5,316 bases of DNA from Candidatus Bipolaricaulota bacterium (GCA_021129895.1 JAJOKL010000149.1:1-5316), one strand, 5' to 3'. Positions 1-5,316 are shown, counted from the first letter of the stretch. Notes: generated by a model from the sequence alone, not told the origin. A program made the numbers and translations.

Positions 1-9
1 CATTCCCAC

Positions 10-20
10 AAGGAGGGTGA
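10..20 (+). promoter_or_regulatory. Strong Shine-Dalgarno sequence of porG
   Basis: The stretch AAGGAGGGTGA is nearly the full complement of the 16S rRNA 3' tail (one extra G) and ends one base before the porG ATG at 22. This fixes the porG start and suggests high translation of the first visible por cistron. Only 21 bases precede the gene here, so the promoter, or any gene upstream in the same operon, lies outside the window. Confidence 0.9.
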
Positions 21-21
21 T

Positions 22-594
22 ATGAAGGAGATCCGCTGGCACGGTCGCGGGGGCCAAGGGGCCAAAACCGTCTCCCAGATCCTGGCCCAGATAAACCTGC
101 GGGAAGGAAAGCACGTGCAATCCTTCCCGGAGTACGGGCCGGAGAGATCCGGGGCCCCGGTCCGCGCCTACAACCGCATCTCAGAGGAGGAGATCCTCAT
201 CCACTCCGGGGTCTACCACCCCGACATCTCCGTGGTCATCGACGAGACCCTGCTCGATTCAGAGAACCCCACCGAGGGCCTGAACCCCCAAGGGACACTG
301 CTCGTCAACACCAAACGTTCCCCGGATGAGATCAGAAAGCTCACCGGCTTCTCGGGGGAGATCATCTGCTTGGACGCCCACGAGATCGCTAAAGGAGCCG
401 GCATCGGGTTCCCCAACGTGCCCATGCTGGGGGCGGTGGCGGCGGTGCTGGGAACCGACCCCAAGCTGGCCGAGGAGGAGCTGAAGGCAACGCTTTCCGG
501 ACGTCTGCCCCCGGAAGTGGTGGACAAGAACCTGGTGGCCTTCCGGGAAGGATACGAGGCGGCGAAAGGAGCGAGGACAAATGCTCCAGCTTAA
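22..594 (+). CDS. porG: 2-oxoacid (pyruvate):ferredoxin oxidoreductase, gamma subunit
   Basis: This is the gamma subunit of the four-subunit pyruvate:ferredoxin oxidoreductase, a cytoplasmic enzyme converting pyruvate and CoA to acetyl-CoA, CO2 and reduced ferredoxin. The 190-residue product matches the usual size of about 180-190. Visible family signatures are the N-terminal RWHGRGGQGAKT (residues 5-16), the segment FPEYGPERSGAPVRAY (35-50) typical of the POR gamma domain, and NVPMLGA near residues 132-138. Gamma corresponds to domain III of single-chain PFOR, the domain linked to CoA in that family. The start is set by the near-perfect Shine-Dalgarno at 10-20. The 3' end overlaps porD by 14 nt, as expected for co-translated subunits. 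Pyruvate is the likeliest substrate, but gamma subunits of 2-oxoisovalerate or other 2-oxoacid enzymes look similar, so the exact substrate is inferred from the whole operon. Confidence 0.93.
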   Translation: MKEIRWHGRGGQGAKTVSQILAQINLREGKHVQSFPEYGPERSGAPVRAYNRISEEEILIHSGVYHPDISVVIDETLLDSENPTEGLNPQGTLLVNTKRSPDEIRKLTGFSGEIICLDAHEIAKGAGIGFPNVPMLGAVAAVLGTDPKLAEEELKATLSGRLPPEVVDKNLVAFREGYEAAKGARTNAPA

Positions 595-871
595 GACGTG
601 GAAGGAGGTAACCATCGGCGGGGTGGTCCCGGGCGGGGCAACCCCCGAGGCCAACAAGACCGGCTCCTGGCGGGCCGAGCGCCCGGTCTGGAACGAGGAG
701 AAGTGCATCCACTGCCTGCAGTGCTGGCTGCGCTGCCCAGACGACTCCATCCTCATCAAGGAGGAGAAGGTGACCGGGATCGACTATGAGCACTGCAAGG
801 GCTGCGGGGTGTGCGCCGGGGTGTGTCCGGTGGACGCCATCCAGATGGTCCCGGAAAGGGGGGAGCGATGA
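581..871 (+). CDS. porD: Pyruvate:ferredoxin oxidoreductase, delta subunit (2x[4Fe-4S] ferredoxin)
   Basis: This 96-residue protein is the electron-transfer delta subunit. Two complete CxxCxxCxxxCP motifs are visible: Cys42/45/48/52 and Cys72/75/78/82. Together they should hold two [4Fe-4S] clusters in a bacterial-type ferredoxin fold and carry electrons from the beta-subunit cluster to soluble ferredoxin. The cluster domain follows a roughly 40-residue N-terminal segment containing TIGGVVPGGA and the NKTGSWR / RPVW region. That segment is typical of PorD and separates it from free ferredoxins. The ATG at 581 lies inside the end of porG and is preceded by purine-rich GGAGCGAGGA. The stop TGA overlaps the porA start as ATGA. 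Delta corresponds to domain V of single-chain PFOR. The length and both cluster motifs are intact. Confidence 0.94.
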   Translation: MLQLKTWKEVTIGGVVPGGATPEANKTGSWRAERPVWNEEKCIHCLQCWLRCPDDSILIKEEKVTGIDYEHCKGCGVCAGVCPVDAIQMVPERGER

Positions 872-2028
872 AGAAGACCATGACCGGCCACAAGGCGGTG
901 GCCGAGGCGATGCGGCAGATAGAGCCGGACGTGGTGGCGGTTTACCCCATCACCCCCCAATCGGAGATCGCCGAGTACTACGCCCAGTACGTGGCTGACG
1001 GGATCGTGCACACGGAACTCGTGCCGGTGGAAAGCGAGCACTCGGCCATGTCCGCCTGCGTGGGGGCGGCGGCGGCCGGGGCGCGGGTGATGACCGCCAC
1101 CGCCTCCCAGGGGCTGGCACTTTTGATAGAGGTGCTTTACATCGCGGCCGGGCTGAGGCTCCCCATCGTGATGGCGCTTGTCAACCGGGCCCTGTCTGCC
1201 CCTATCAACATCCACTGTGACCACGCGGACGCGTACTTGGCTCGGGACGCTGGGGCCATCCAGATCTTCGCCGAATCCGCGCAAGAAGCTTACGACTACA
1301 TGATCATGGCCCAGAGGATCGCCGAGAACGAGCGGGTACGCCTGCCCCTGATCGTCAACCTGGACGGGTTCACCCTCTCCCACTCGGTACAGGTGGTGGA
1401 GCCCCTGCCGGACGAGGAGGTCAAGCAGTTCGTGGGCGAGTTCAAGCCCGTCTACCCGCTATTGGACGTGGAAAACCCGGCCACTTGGGGCCCGTTCGCC
1501 ATGCCCGATTACTACTTCGAGCTCAAGCGGGCCCAGCAGGCCGGGATGGAGACCGTCCCCGAGGTGTTCCTCAAGGTCCAGGAGGAGTACGCAAAACTCT
1601 CCGGTCGTCCCTACAAGGGGTTTTTCGAGGGCTACAAGCTGGAGGACGCCGAGCGGGCCATCGTGATCATGGGCTCCACCGCCGGCACGGCCAAGGTGGT
1701 GGTGGATGAGCTCCGCAAGAAGGGGGAGAAGGTGGGCTTGCTTAAGGTATGGCTGTGGCGCCCCTTCCCCAAAGAGGAGATCGTAAAGGCCTTGTCGCAC
1801 GTGGCCAAGGTGGCGGTGCTGGACCGGGCGCTTTCTTTTGGCAACATGGGCGCCCTGTACCTGGACGTCACCTCCGCCTTCGTCCACAGAGAGGAGCGCC
1901 CCACGTTCGTGAACTACATCTACGGCCTGGGGGGGCGGGACACCACCACCGAGCACATCGAGCAGGTGTTCGCGGAGCTTGATGCGGCCCGGCCCGGGGA
2001 GCTCAGGTACCTGGGCCTGAGGGAGTGA
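868..2028 (+). CDS. porA: Pyruvate:ferredoxin oxidoreductase, alpha subunit
   Basis: This 386-residue alpha subunit corresponds to domains I and II of single-chain PFOR. Residues 1 to about 250 form the pyrimidine-side thiamine-diphosphate and substrate domain, with YPITPQSEIAEYY (26-38), VESEHSAMSA (54-63), GARVMTATASQGLALL (71-86), GLRLPIV (95-101) and NRALSAPINIHCDHAD (106-121). Thr29 of the YPITP motif and Arg107 of NRALSAP match the positions that contact pyruvate in the Desulfovibrio africanus enzyme, and Glu55 or Glu57 is the likely cofactor-activating glutamate. Residues from about 262 form the C-terminal domain II (AIVIMGSTAGTAK, then VLDRALSFGNMGAL). I chose the ATG at 868 because it overlaps the porD stop (ATGA), follows AAAGGGGGGAG and gives the conserved start MKKTMTGHKAVAEA. 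An upstream in-frame ATG at 811 would lie inside porD. A branched-chain 2-oxoacid enzyme is the main alternative. Confidence 0.94.
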   Translation: MKKTMTGHKAVAEAMRQIEPDVVAVYPITPQSEIAEYYAQYVADGIVHTELVPVESEHSAMSACVGAAAAGARVMTATASQGLALLIEVLYIAAGLRLPIVMALVNRALSAPINIHCDHADAYLARDAGAIQIFAESAQEAYDYMIMAQRIAENERVRLPLIVNLDGFTLSHSVQVVEPLPDEEVKQFVGEFKPVYPLLDVENPATWGPFAMPDYYFELKRAQQAGMETVPEVFLKVQEEYAKLSGRPYKGFFEGYKLEDAERAIVIMGSTAGTAKVVVDELRKKGEKVGLLKVWLWRPFPKEEIVKALSHVAKVAVLDRALSFGNMGALYLDVTSAFVHREERPTFVNYIYGLGGRDTTTEHIEQVFAELDAARPGELRYLGLRE

Positions 2029-2038
2029 GGAGGAAGGG

Positions 2039-2983
2039 ATGCCGAACGTAAAAGTGCTTGCCAAGAGGCAGGAGGCCCAGGTCCGGTTCACCGCCGGGCA
2101 TTCGCTGTGTGCGGGGTGTGCCGAGTCCATGATCGTGCGCACGGTGCTCAATTCCATCGAGGCCCCGGTGGTGGTGGCCAGCCCCACCGGCTGTTTGGAG
2201 GTGTCCACCTCCCGCTACCCCACCTCCGCCTGGAACGTGCCCTGGATCCACTCCGCGTTCGAGAACGCCGCCGCCACCATCGCCGGGGTGGAGGCTGCCT
2301 ACCGGGCCCTGGTGCGCAAGGGGAAGATCAAGAAGAAGATCCGGTTCGTGGTATTCGGAGGAGACGGAGGCACCTACGACATCGGCCTCCAGGCCCTGTC
2401 CGGGGCCCTGGAGCGGGGCCACGATTTCCTCTATGTGGTCCTCAACAACGAGGCGTACATGAACACCGGGGTGCAGCGCTCCTCCGCCACCCCCAGGGGT
2501 GCCTCCGCCACCACCTCCCCGGCGGGGAAGGCCATCCCGGGAAAGCCCCAAGACAGGAAAAACCTGACCGAGATCGTGGCCGCCCACGGCGTACCCTATG
2601 TGGCCCAGGCCTCGGTGTCCAACCTCATAGATCTTGCGAACAAGGTGGAGCGGGCCATGTCCTACCAGGGGCCCAAGCTCATCAACGTGCTTTCCACCTG
2701 CTTCTTGGGCTGGCGCACCCGGCGCGACTCGGCGGTGACCATGGCCAAGCTGGCGGTGGACACCTGCTACTGGCCGCTTTACGAGGTCGTGGAGGGGGTG
2801 TACAAGGTCAACTACAAGCCCAAGGAGAAGCTGCCCATCGAGGAGTGGCTCAAGCCCCAGGGGCGGTTCCGGCACCTGTTCAAGTCCGAGGAAGGCAAGA
2901 AACTGATCGCCGAACTGCAGGCCGCGGTGGACCGCCACTGGGAGGAGCTCCTGAGGAAGGAGCGGTGCACCCAAGGGGAGTGA
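2039..2983 (+). CDS. porB: Pyruvate:ferredoxin oxidoreductase, beta subunit (TPP and [4Fe-4S])
   Basis: This 314-residue beta subunit binds the diphosphate side of TPP and one [4Fe-4S] cluster (domain VI of single-chain PFOR). The TPP signature is visible as FGGDGGTYDIG (106-116) followed by VLNNEAYMNTGVQRS (134-148). Four cysteines, Cys24, Cys27, Cys52 and Cys221, are placed like the cluster ligands of D. africanus PFOR; the C-x2-C spacing and the 25-residue step to the third ligand match. The start at 2039 follows GAGGAGGAAGGG, 10 bases after the porA stop. The segment PRGASATTSPAGK (152-164) is typical of PorB. The stop codon overlaps the GTG start of a small downstream ORF. All catalytic elements are intact, so the whole operon should encode a functional enzyme working in pyruvate oxidation or, with low-potential ferredoxin, pyruvate synthesis. 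Confidence 0.95.
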   Translation: MPNVKVLAKRQEAQVRFTAGHSLCAGCAESMIVRTVLNSIEAPVVVASPTGCLEVSTSRYPTSAWNVPWIHSAFENAAATIAGVEAAYRALVRKGKIKKKIRFVVFGGDGGTYDIGLQALSGALERGHDFLYVVLNNEAYMNTGVQRSSATPRGASATTSPAGKAIPGKPQDRKNLTEIVAAHGVPYVAQASVSNLIDLANKVERAMSYQGPKLINVLSTCFLGWRTRRDSAVTMAKLAVDTCYWPLYEVVEGVYKVNYKPKEKLPIEEWLKPQGRFRHLFKSEEGKKLIAELQAAVDRHWEELLRKERCTQGE

Positions 2984-3153
2984 AGGAGGAGCGGCCCGGG
3001 CCCTGGTGGTGGGGCCTGGGCCGCGATCTCTTGCTGGGTGCCGCGGTGGGAGCGGCGGTGGGGGCTGGCTTTTCCGATCTCGCGTTCGGGACGGGGATCG
3101 GCGCCGCAGTGGGGGGCCTTCTGCACCTCTACTTCCGCCTTCGCGTCCGCTGA
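2980..3153 (+). CDS. Small glycine-zipper membrane protein, unknown function, last cistron of the por operon
   Basis: This reading frame starts at GTG 2980, overlapping the porB stop as GTGA, and encodes 57 residues. A charged and tryptophan-rich N-terminus (MKEERPGPWWWGLGRD) is followed by two hydrophobic stretches, about residues 17-31 and 35-51, joined by the short FSDLAF turn, and a basic tail (FRLRVR). Each stretch holds a GxxxGxxxG glycine zipper: Gly20/24/28 and Gly37/41/45, both with the surrounding pattern GAAVG. I infer a two-helix membrane hairpin with a cytoplasmic basic C-terminus. The start is the weak point: AAGGGG (2973-2978) sits too close to the GTG, while AAGGAGG (2983-2989) lies just inside the ORF. 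Translation probably depends on coupling to porB. It resembles the general class of small bacterial Gly-zipper proteins, and AtpZ-like shape is another option; I assign no function. Confidence 0.6.
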   Translation: MKEERPGPWWWGLGRDLLLGAAVGAAVGAGFSDLAFGTGIGAAVGGLLHLYFRLRVR

Positions 3154-3186
3154 TTTTCTCTTGTAACCCTGCCTCACCGGGGTATC

Positions 3187-3229
3187 CTGCTCGTCGGAGC
3201 TCTTCCAGTCCCGCACGGACCGCGAGCAG
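3187..3229. repeat. Inverted repeat with possible branched structure
   Basis: The outer arms CTGCTCGT (3187-3194) and GCGAGCAG (3222-3229) can form eight pairs, the innermost a G-T wobble. The enclosed 27 bases can fold further: GTCC (3208-3211) with GGAC (3217-3220) around a five-base loop, and GGA (3196-3198) with TCC (3204-3206). This gives a compact three-way shape 34-76 bases past the end of the small membrane protein gene. It may be a 3' stabilising structure or part of a terminator of the por transcript. Confidence 0.5.
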
Positions 3230-3246
3230 AGGTGGGGCGAGGGATG

Positions 3247-3267
3247 AACAGGCCTTTGGGGCCTGTT
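3247..3267. terminator. Perfect 8-bp hairpin, possible bidirectional terminator without U-tract
   Basis: AACAGGCC (3247-3254) and GGCCTGTT (3260-3267) form a perfect eight-base stem around the loop TTTGG. Its place between convergent genes fits a shared transcript end, but GCCAAAG follows on the plus strand and no T-run follows on the minus strand. It is therefore at best a U-less terminator. A second copy of AACAGGCC occurs at 3329-3336. Confidence 0.4.
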
Positions 3268-3314
3268 GCCAAAGCCAGGCTCCTCACATCAATCGCTTTG
3301 CGCCCTCCTTTTCC

Positions 3315-3327
3315 TGGCGCAGCGCCA
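3315..3327. repeat. Short palindrome TGGCGC-A-GCGCCA
   Basis: Six-base arms flank a single central A, so as RNA about five pairs could close around a three-base loop, and as DNA it is a near-perfect palindrome. It is flanked by TTTTCC on the left and AAAA on the right. The T-run precedes rather than follows the stem on the plus strand, and on the minus strand the stem is followed by GGAAAA, so it is not an ordinary terminator. Confidence 0.4.
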
Positions 3328-3379
3328 AAACAGGCCCTGCAACCCGATAGCCGGTTCCCAAACCTCCAAAAGCCCCTTT

Positions 3380-3407
3380 AACCCGGTTCATGGGACCGGG
3401 CCGGGTT
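3380..3407. repeat. Two mutually exclusive stems near the DUF362 3' end
   Basis: CCCGGTTC (3382-3389) can pair with GGACCGGG (3393-3400) in an eight-pair stem with one G-T wobble and an ATG triloop. Alternatively AACCCGG (3380-3386) pairs with CCGGGTT (3401-3407) in a perfect seven-base stem. The two share bases 3382-3386 and cannot form together. The element lies 31-58 bases downstream of the DUF362 stop on the minus strand. It may be part of that gene's terminator; a short TTT follows on the plus side only. Confidence 0.45.
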
Positions 3408-3423
3408 TGGATCGGGTCATCTC

Positions 3424-3440
3424 TAGGGGTGAAGCCCCTA
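3424..3440 (-). repeat. Hairpin containing the DUF362 stop codon
   Basis: TAGGGG (3424-3429) and CCCCTA (3435-3440) make a perfect six-base stem with a five-base loop. On the minus strand the stem begins with the TAG stop codon of the DUF362 gene. No T-run follows, so this is probably an mRNA-end structure rather than a complete terminator. Confidence 0.45.
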
Positions 3441-4394
3441 CGATGGAGCCCCGCCAGCGCCAGCGGGCGGGAAACCCGGGGCCTCACGGATCCAGAGCCG
3501 GGCCGCAAGTTCCGGCGGGGCTTGCCAGACCAGTTGTTCCTCGTAGCCGCGATGGGGCCGGTAGGACCTGCGGGCCTCCTCGAGGGCCGAGCCCACTACC
3601 TCGATCTGTGCCAGCTCTATCTCGCCCAGGCCCATGCGGGCCGCATGCACTAGGTACCCGATCTTTCGCGGGGCAAAGCCCATGAGCTGGGCGCAGACCG
3701 CATCCACCGCCAGCGGGTCGGTGCCAGCCAGGGCCACCCGGTGTCTCACCGGGGCCCCGGACACCGGGCCGTCCCCCTCCATCCCCACGAACCCGTCGAT
3801 CACCGCCAGGTGCGGAAAGAGTCGGCGGGAGAGGAGGGCAATGTTCACGTTGATGGCCGGATACCCCTGGTGGATATCCCACTTGTGGGGGCGCCGGATC
3901 GCCCCCACCGCCAGGTTCTTCACCGTCGCGGTCACGATCACCGTGTCATGCGTCTTGGGCAGGGCCACCGAGACCCGCACCGACTCCAGCGCGGTCCTGG
4001 CAACCGGCACCCGGCGAGGCCTGCCCTCCCGGTCGTAGATGGTGAGCGAAACCGCTTGGTCACGGTTGAGATCCAGCACCTCCGCCCCGTAGCGGCGGGC
4101 GAGCTGGAGATAACCGAAGTTGCGGAAGGCCCGCAGGGTGTCCTCGGCTGATCCCTCCCCCAAGATGATCCGCTTGGGATTGTAGCCGACGACGAACTCC
4201 AGCACCGCCTCCAGGGCAAGGGCATGGGTGGCGGCGAGCTGCCGGGTGGCGGAGACGCAGTTGGGCTTCACCAGCACCTGCTCCCCGTGGAAGAGCCCCG
4301 TCAGGTCTTCGTGGTCGGAAAGGAGCCGCAGGGCCGCCTCCACCCCTTCCCGGTGTCCGTGAGTGGGATGGCACAAATACACCCGCGTGGCCAT
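3438..4394 (-). CDS. DUF362 family protein, function unknown
   Basis: This 318-residue protein belongs to the DUF362 family (Pfam PF04015), conserved in anaerobes and of no settled function. Family features in order are VLVKPN (40-45), ILGEGSAEDT (77-86), VALPKTHD (143-150), VTATVKNLAVG (154-164), DGFVGMEGDGPVSG (200-213), GTDPLAVDAV (224-233) and LMGF (237-240). Many family members carry a ferredoxin-type [4Fe-4S] domain. This one has only Cys8, Cys46 and Cys234, so it is a cluster-free, DUF362-only form. No signal peptide or membrane segment is evident, so it should be cytoplasmic. The C-terminal 15 or so residues are Gly/Ala/Pro-rich and probably disordered. The ATG at 4394 has no Shine-Dalgarno; an extended -10 element ends six bases before it, suggesting a leaderless mRNA. 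The gene is convergent with por and divergent from nadC, so neither neighbour defines its job. Confidence 0.88.
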   Translation of the reverse strand: MATRVYLCHPTHGHREGVEAALRLLSDHEDLTGLFHGEQVLVKPNCVSATRQLAATHALALEAVLEFVVGYNPKRIILGEGSAEDTLRAFRNFGYLQLARRYGAEVLDLNRDQAVSLTIYDREGRPRRVPVARTALESVRVSVALPKTHDTVIVTATVKNLAVGAIRRPHKWDIHQGYPAINVNIALLSRRLFPHLAVIDGFVGMEGDGPVSGAPVRHRVALAGTDPLAVDAVCAQLMGFAPRKIGYLVHAARMGLGEIELAQIEVVGSALEEARRSYRPHRGYEEQLVWQAPPELAARLWIREAPGFPPAGAGGAPS

Positions 4395-4400
4395 ACCGGG

Positions 4401-4409
4401 AGTGTATCA
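4401..4409 (-). promoter_or_regulatory. Extended -10 promoter element for a leaderless DUF362 mRNA
   Basis: On the minus strand the sequence is TGATACACT, that is TG-n-TACACT, fitting both the extended -10 and the TAnnnT pattern. Six bases (CCCGGT) separate it from the ATG at 4394. Initiation at the usual distance of about seven bases would fall on the A of the start codon. There is no purine-rich ribosome site in between. No good -35 hexamer is seen 17 bases upstream. Confidence 0.5.
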
Positions 4410-4431
4410 GACCGGAGGTCGGGTTATCTTT

Positions 4432-4435
4432 AGGA
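4432..4435 (+). promoter_or_regulatory. Shine-Dalgarno of nadC
   Basis: AGGA lies five bases before the ATG at 4441. It supports this start over an in-frame ATG at 4363, which would run the gene into the start of the DUF362 gene on the other strand and add residues unlike NadC. Confidence 0.6.
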
Positions 4436-4440
4436 CCGCG

Positions 4441-5283
<843 letters not shown>

Positions 5284-5291
5284 CCCCCGGT

Positions 5292-5309
5292 GGACAGGGA
5301 CTGCCCCTT
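5292..5309. repeat. Small inverted repeat after nadC, REP-like, near window end
   Basis: Eight or so bases past the nadC stop lies AGGG-ACTGC-CCCT, a four-pair stem with a five-base loop, followed by TACATAAC to the window end. It could be the nadC 3' hairpin or the edge of a dispersed GGGACTG-type palindromic repeat. With only 33 bases visible after the stop codon, neither can be decided. Confidence 0.25.
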
Positions 5310-5316
5310 ACATAAC

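Larger units (their letters stand above)
3154..3437. other. Convergent intergenic region, no credible gene, rich in inverted repeats
   Basis: These 284 bases separate the plus-strand por operon from the minus-strand DUF362 gene, so they should hold the 3' ends of both transcripts. I see no protein-coding region with family features, no tRNA and no riboswitch I recognise. The region holds at least four inverted repeats (3187-3229, 3247-3267, 3315-3327, 3380-3407), and a fifth (3424-3440) spans its right edge. None is followed by a run of T on either strand, so classical intrinsic terminators are not evident. Termination by bidirectional hairpins without a U-tract, or by Rho, is an inference. 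Confidence 0.7.
4395..4440. promoter_or_regulatory. 46-bp divergent promoter region between the DUF362 gene and nadC
   Basis: All transcription signals private to these two genes must fit in 46 bases, or lie within the neighbouring gene. For the minus strand there is a good extended -10 (4401-4409). For the plus strand the candidates are weaker: TATCTT (4425-4430) or TATCAG (4405-4410), neither with a recognisable -35. The second overlaps the minus-strand -10, so the two promoters could compete for polymerase. I see no clear operator palindrome. Confidence 0.5.

Noticed and set aside
811..867. Upstream in-frame extension of porA from ATG 811.
   Set aside because: It lies within the second ferredoxin motif of porD and adds residues foreign to PorA; the ATGA overlap start at 868 with a purine-rich site is far better.
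784..1383. Long minus-strand ORFs opposite porA, porB and nadC.
   Set aside because: Their translations are His/Gly/Pro/Arg-rich without motifs, as expected for antisense frames of GC-rich genes, and they fully overlap well-supported genes.
3006..3350. A 114-codon GTG ORF overlapping the small membrane protein in another frame.
   Set aside because: Its Gly/Arg/Ser-rich translation is typical of out-of-frame reading in GC-rich DNA, while the competing frame gives an ordered hydrophobic glycine-zipper protein.
3244..3381. A 45-codon ATG ORF in the convergent intergenic region (starts MNRPLGPVAK).
   Set aside because: It is Pro-rich with no family feature, spans two of the inverted repeats, and its purine-rich upstream sequence lies almost against the ATG. 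It is best explained as chance.
3154..3437. A riboswitch, SRP RNA, tmRNA or CRISPR array in the intergenic region.
   Set aside because: None of the conserved cores of these RNAs is present, and there is no regularly spaced direct repeat.
3424..3440. The hairpin could be read as a tRNA anticodon arm (five-base stem, GTGAAGC loop, GAA anticodon for Phe).
   Set aside because: No T-arm with a GTTCGA-type loop, D-arm or acceptor stem can be found around it at tRNA distances.
4363..4440. Upstream in-frame start for nadC at ATG 4363.
   Set aside because: It would overlap the beginning of the divergent DUF362 gene and adds residues not typical of NadC; the ATG at 4441 has an AGGA site.

Overview
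This is a GC-rich, densely coded bacterial window. A complete four-subunit 2-oxoacid:ferredoxin oxidoreductase operon (most likely pyruvate, porGDAB) points to an anaerobic, ferredoxin-based metabolism. The sequence contains no rRNA or other phylogenetic marker. The strong anti-16S Shine-Dalgarno in front of porG argues for a bacterium. A thermophilic or deep-branching anaerobe would fit, but that is a guess.

Layout: (1) 22-2983, plus strand: porG (gamma), porD (delta, two [4Fe-4S]), porA (alpha) and porB (beta, TPP and one [4Fe-4S]). Cistrons overlap by 14 and 4 nt, then a 10-nt gap precedes porB, so this is one transcript. (2) 2980-3153, plus: a previously easy-to-miss 57-codon small membrane protein starting at a GTG that overlaps the porB stop; it carries two glycine zippers. 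(3) 3154-3437: a convergent intergenic region of 284 bp with no credible gene but several inverted repeats, none followed by a classical U-tract. (4) 3438-4394, minus: a DUF362-family protein of unknown function. (5) 4395-4440: a 46-bp divergent promoter region. (6) 4441-5283, plus: nadC, quinolinate phosphoribosyltransferase. (7) 5284-5316: a short tail with a small REP-like inverted repeat cut by the window end.

How the genes work together: PorGDAB oxidatively decarboxylates pyruvate to acetyl-CoA and CO2 and passes electrons through the beta cluster and the PorD ferredoxin domain to external ferredoxin; it could run in reverse as pyruvate synthase. NadC makes nicotinate mononucleotide for de novo NAD. 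The DUF362 gene is divergent from nadC and convergent with the por operon, so nothing in the layout ties it firmly to either.

No clearly new multi-gene system is visible. The best leads are the por-coupled glycine-zipper small protein, the apparently leaderless DUF362 gene, and the structure-rich convergent intergenic region.
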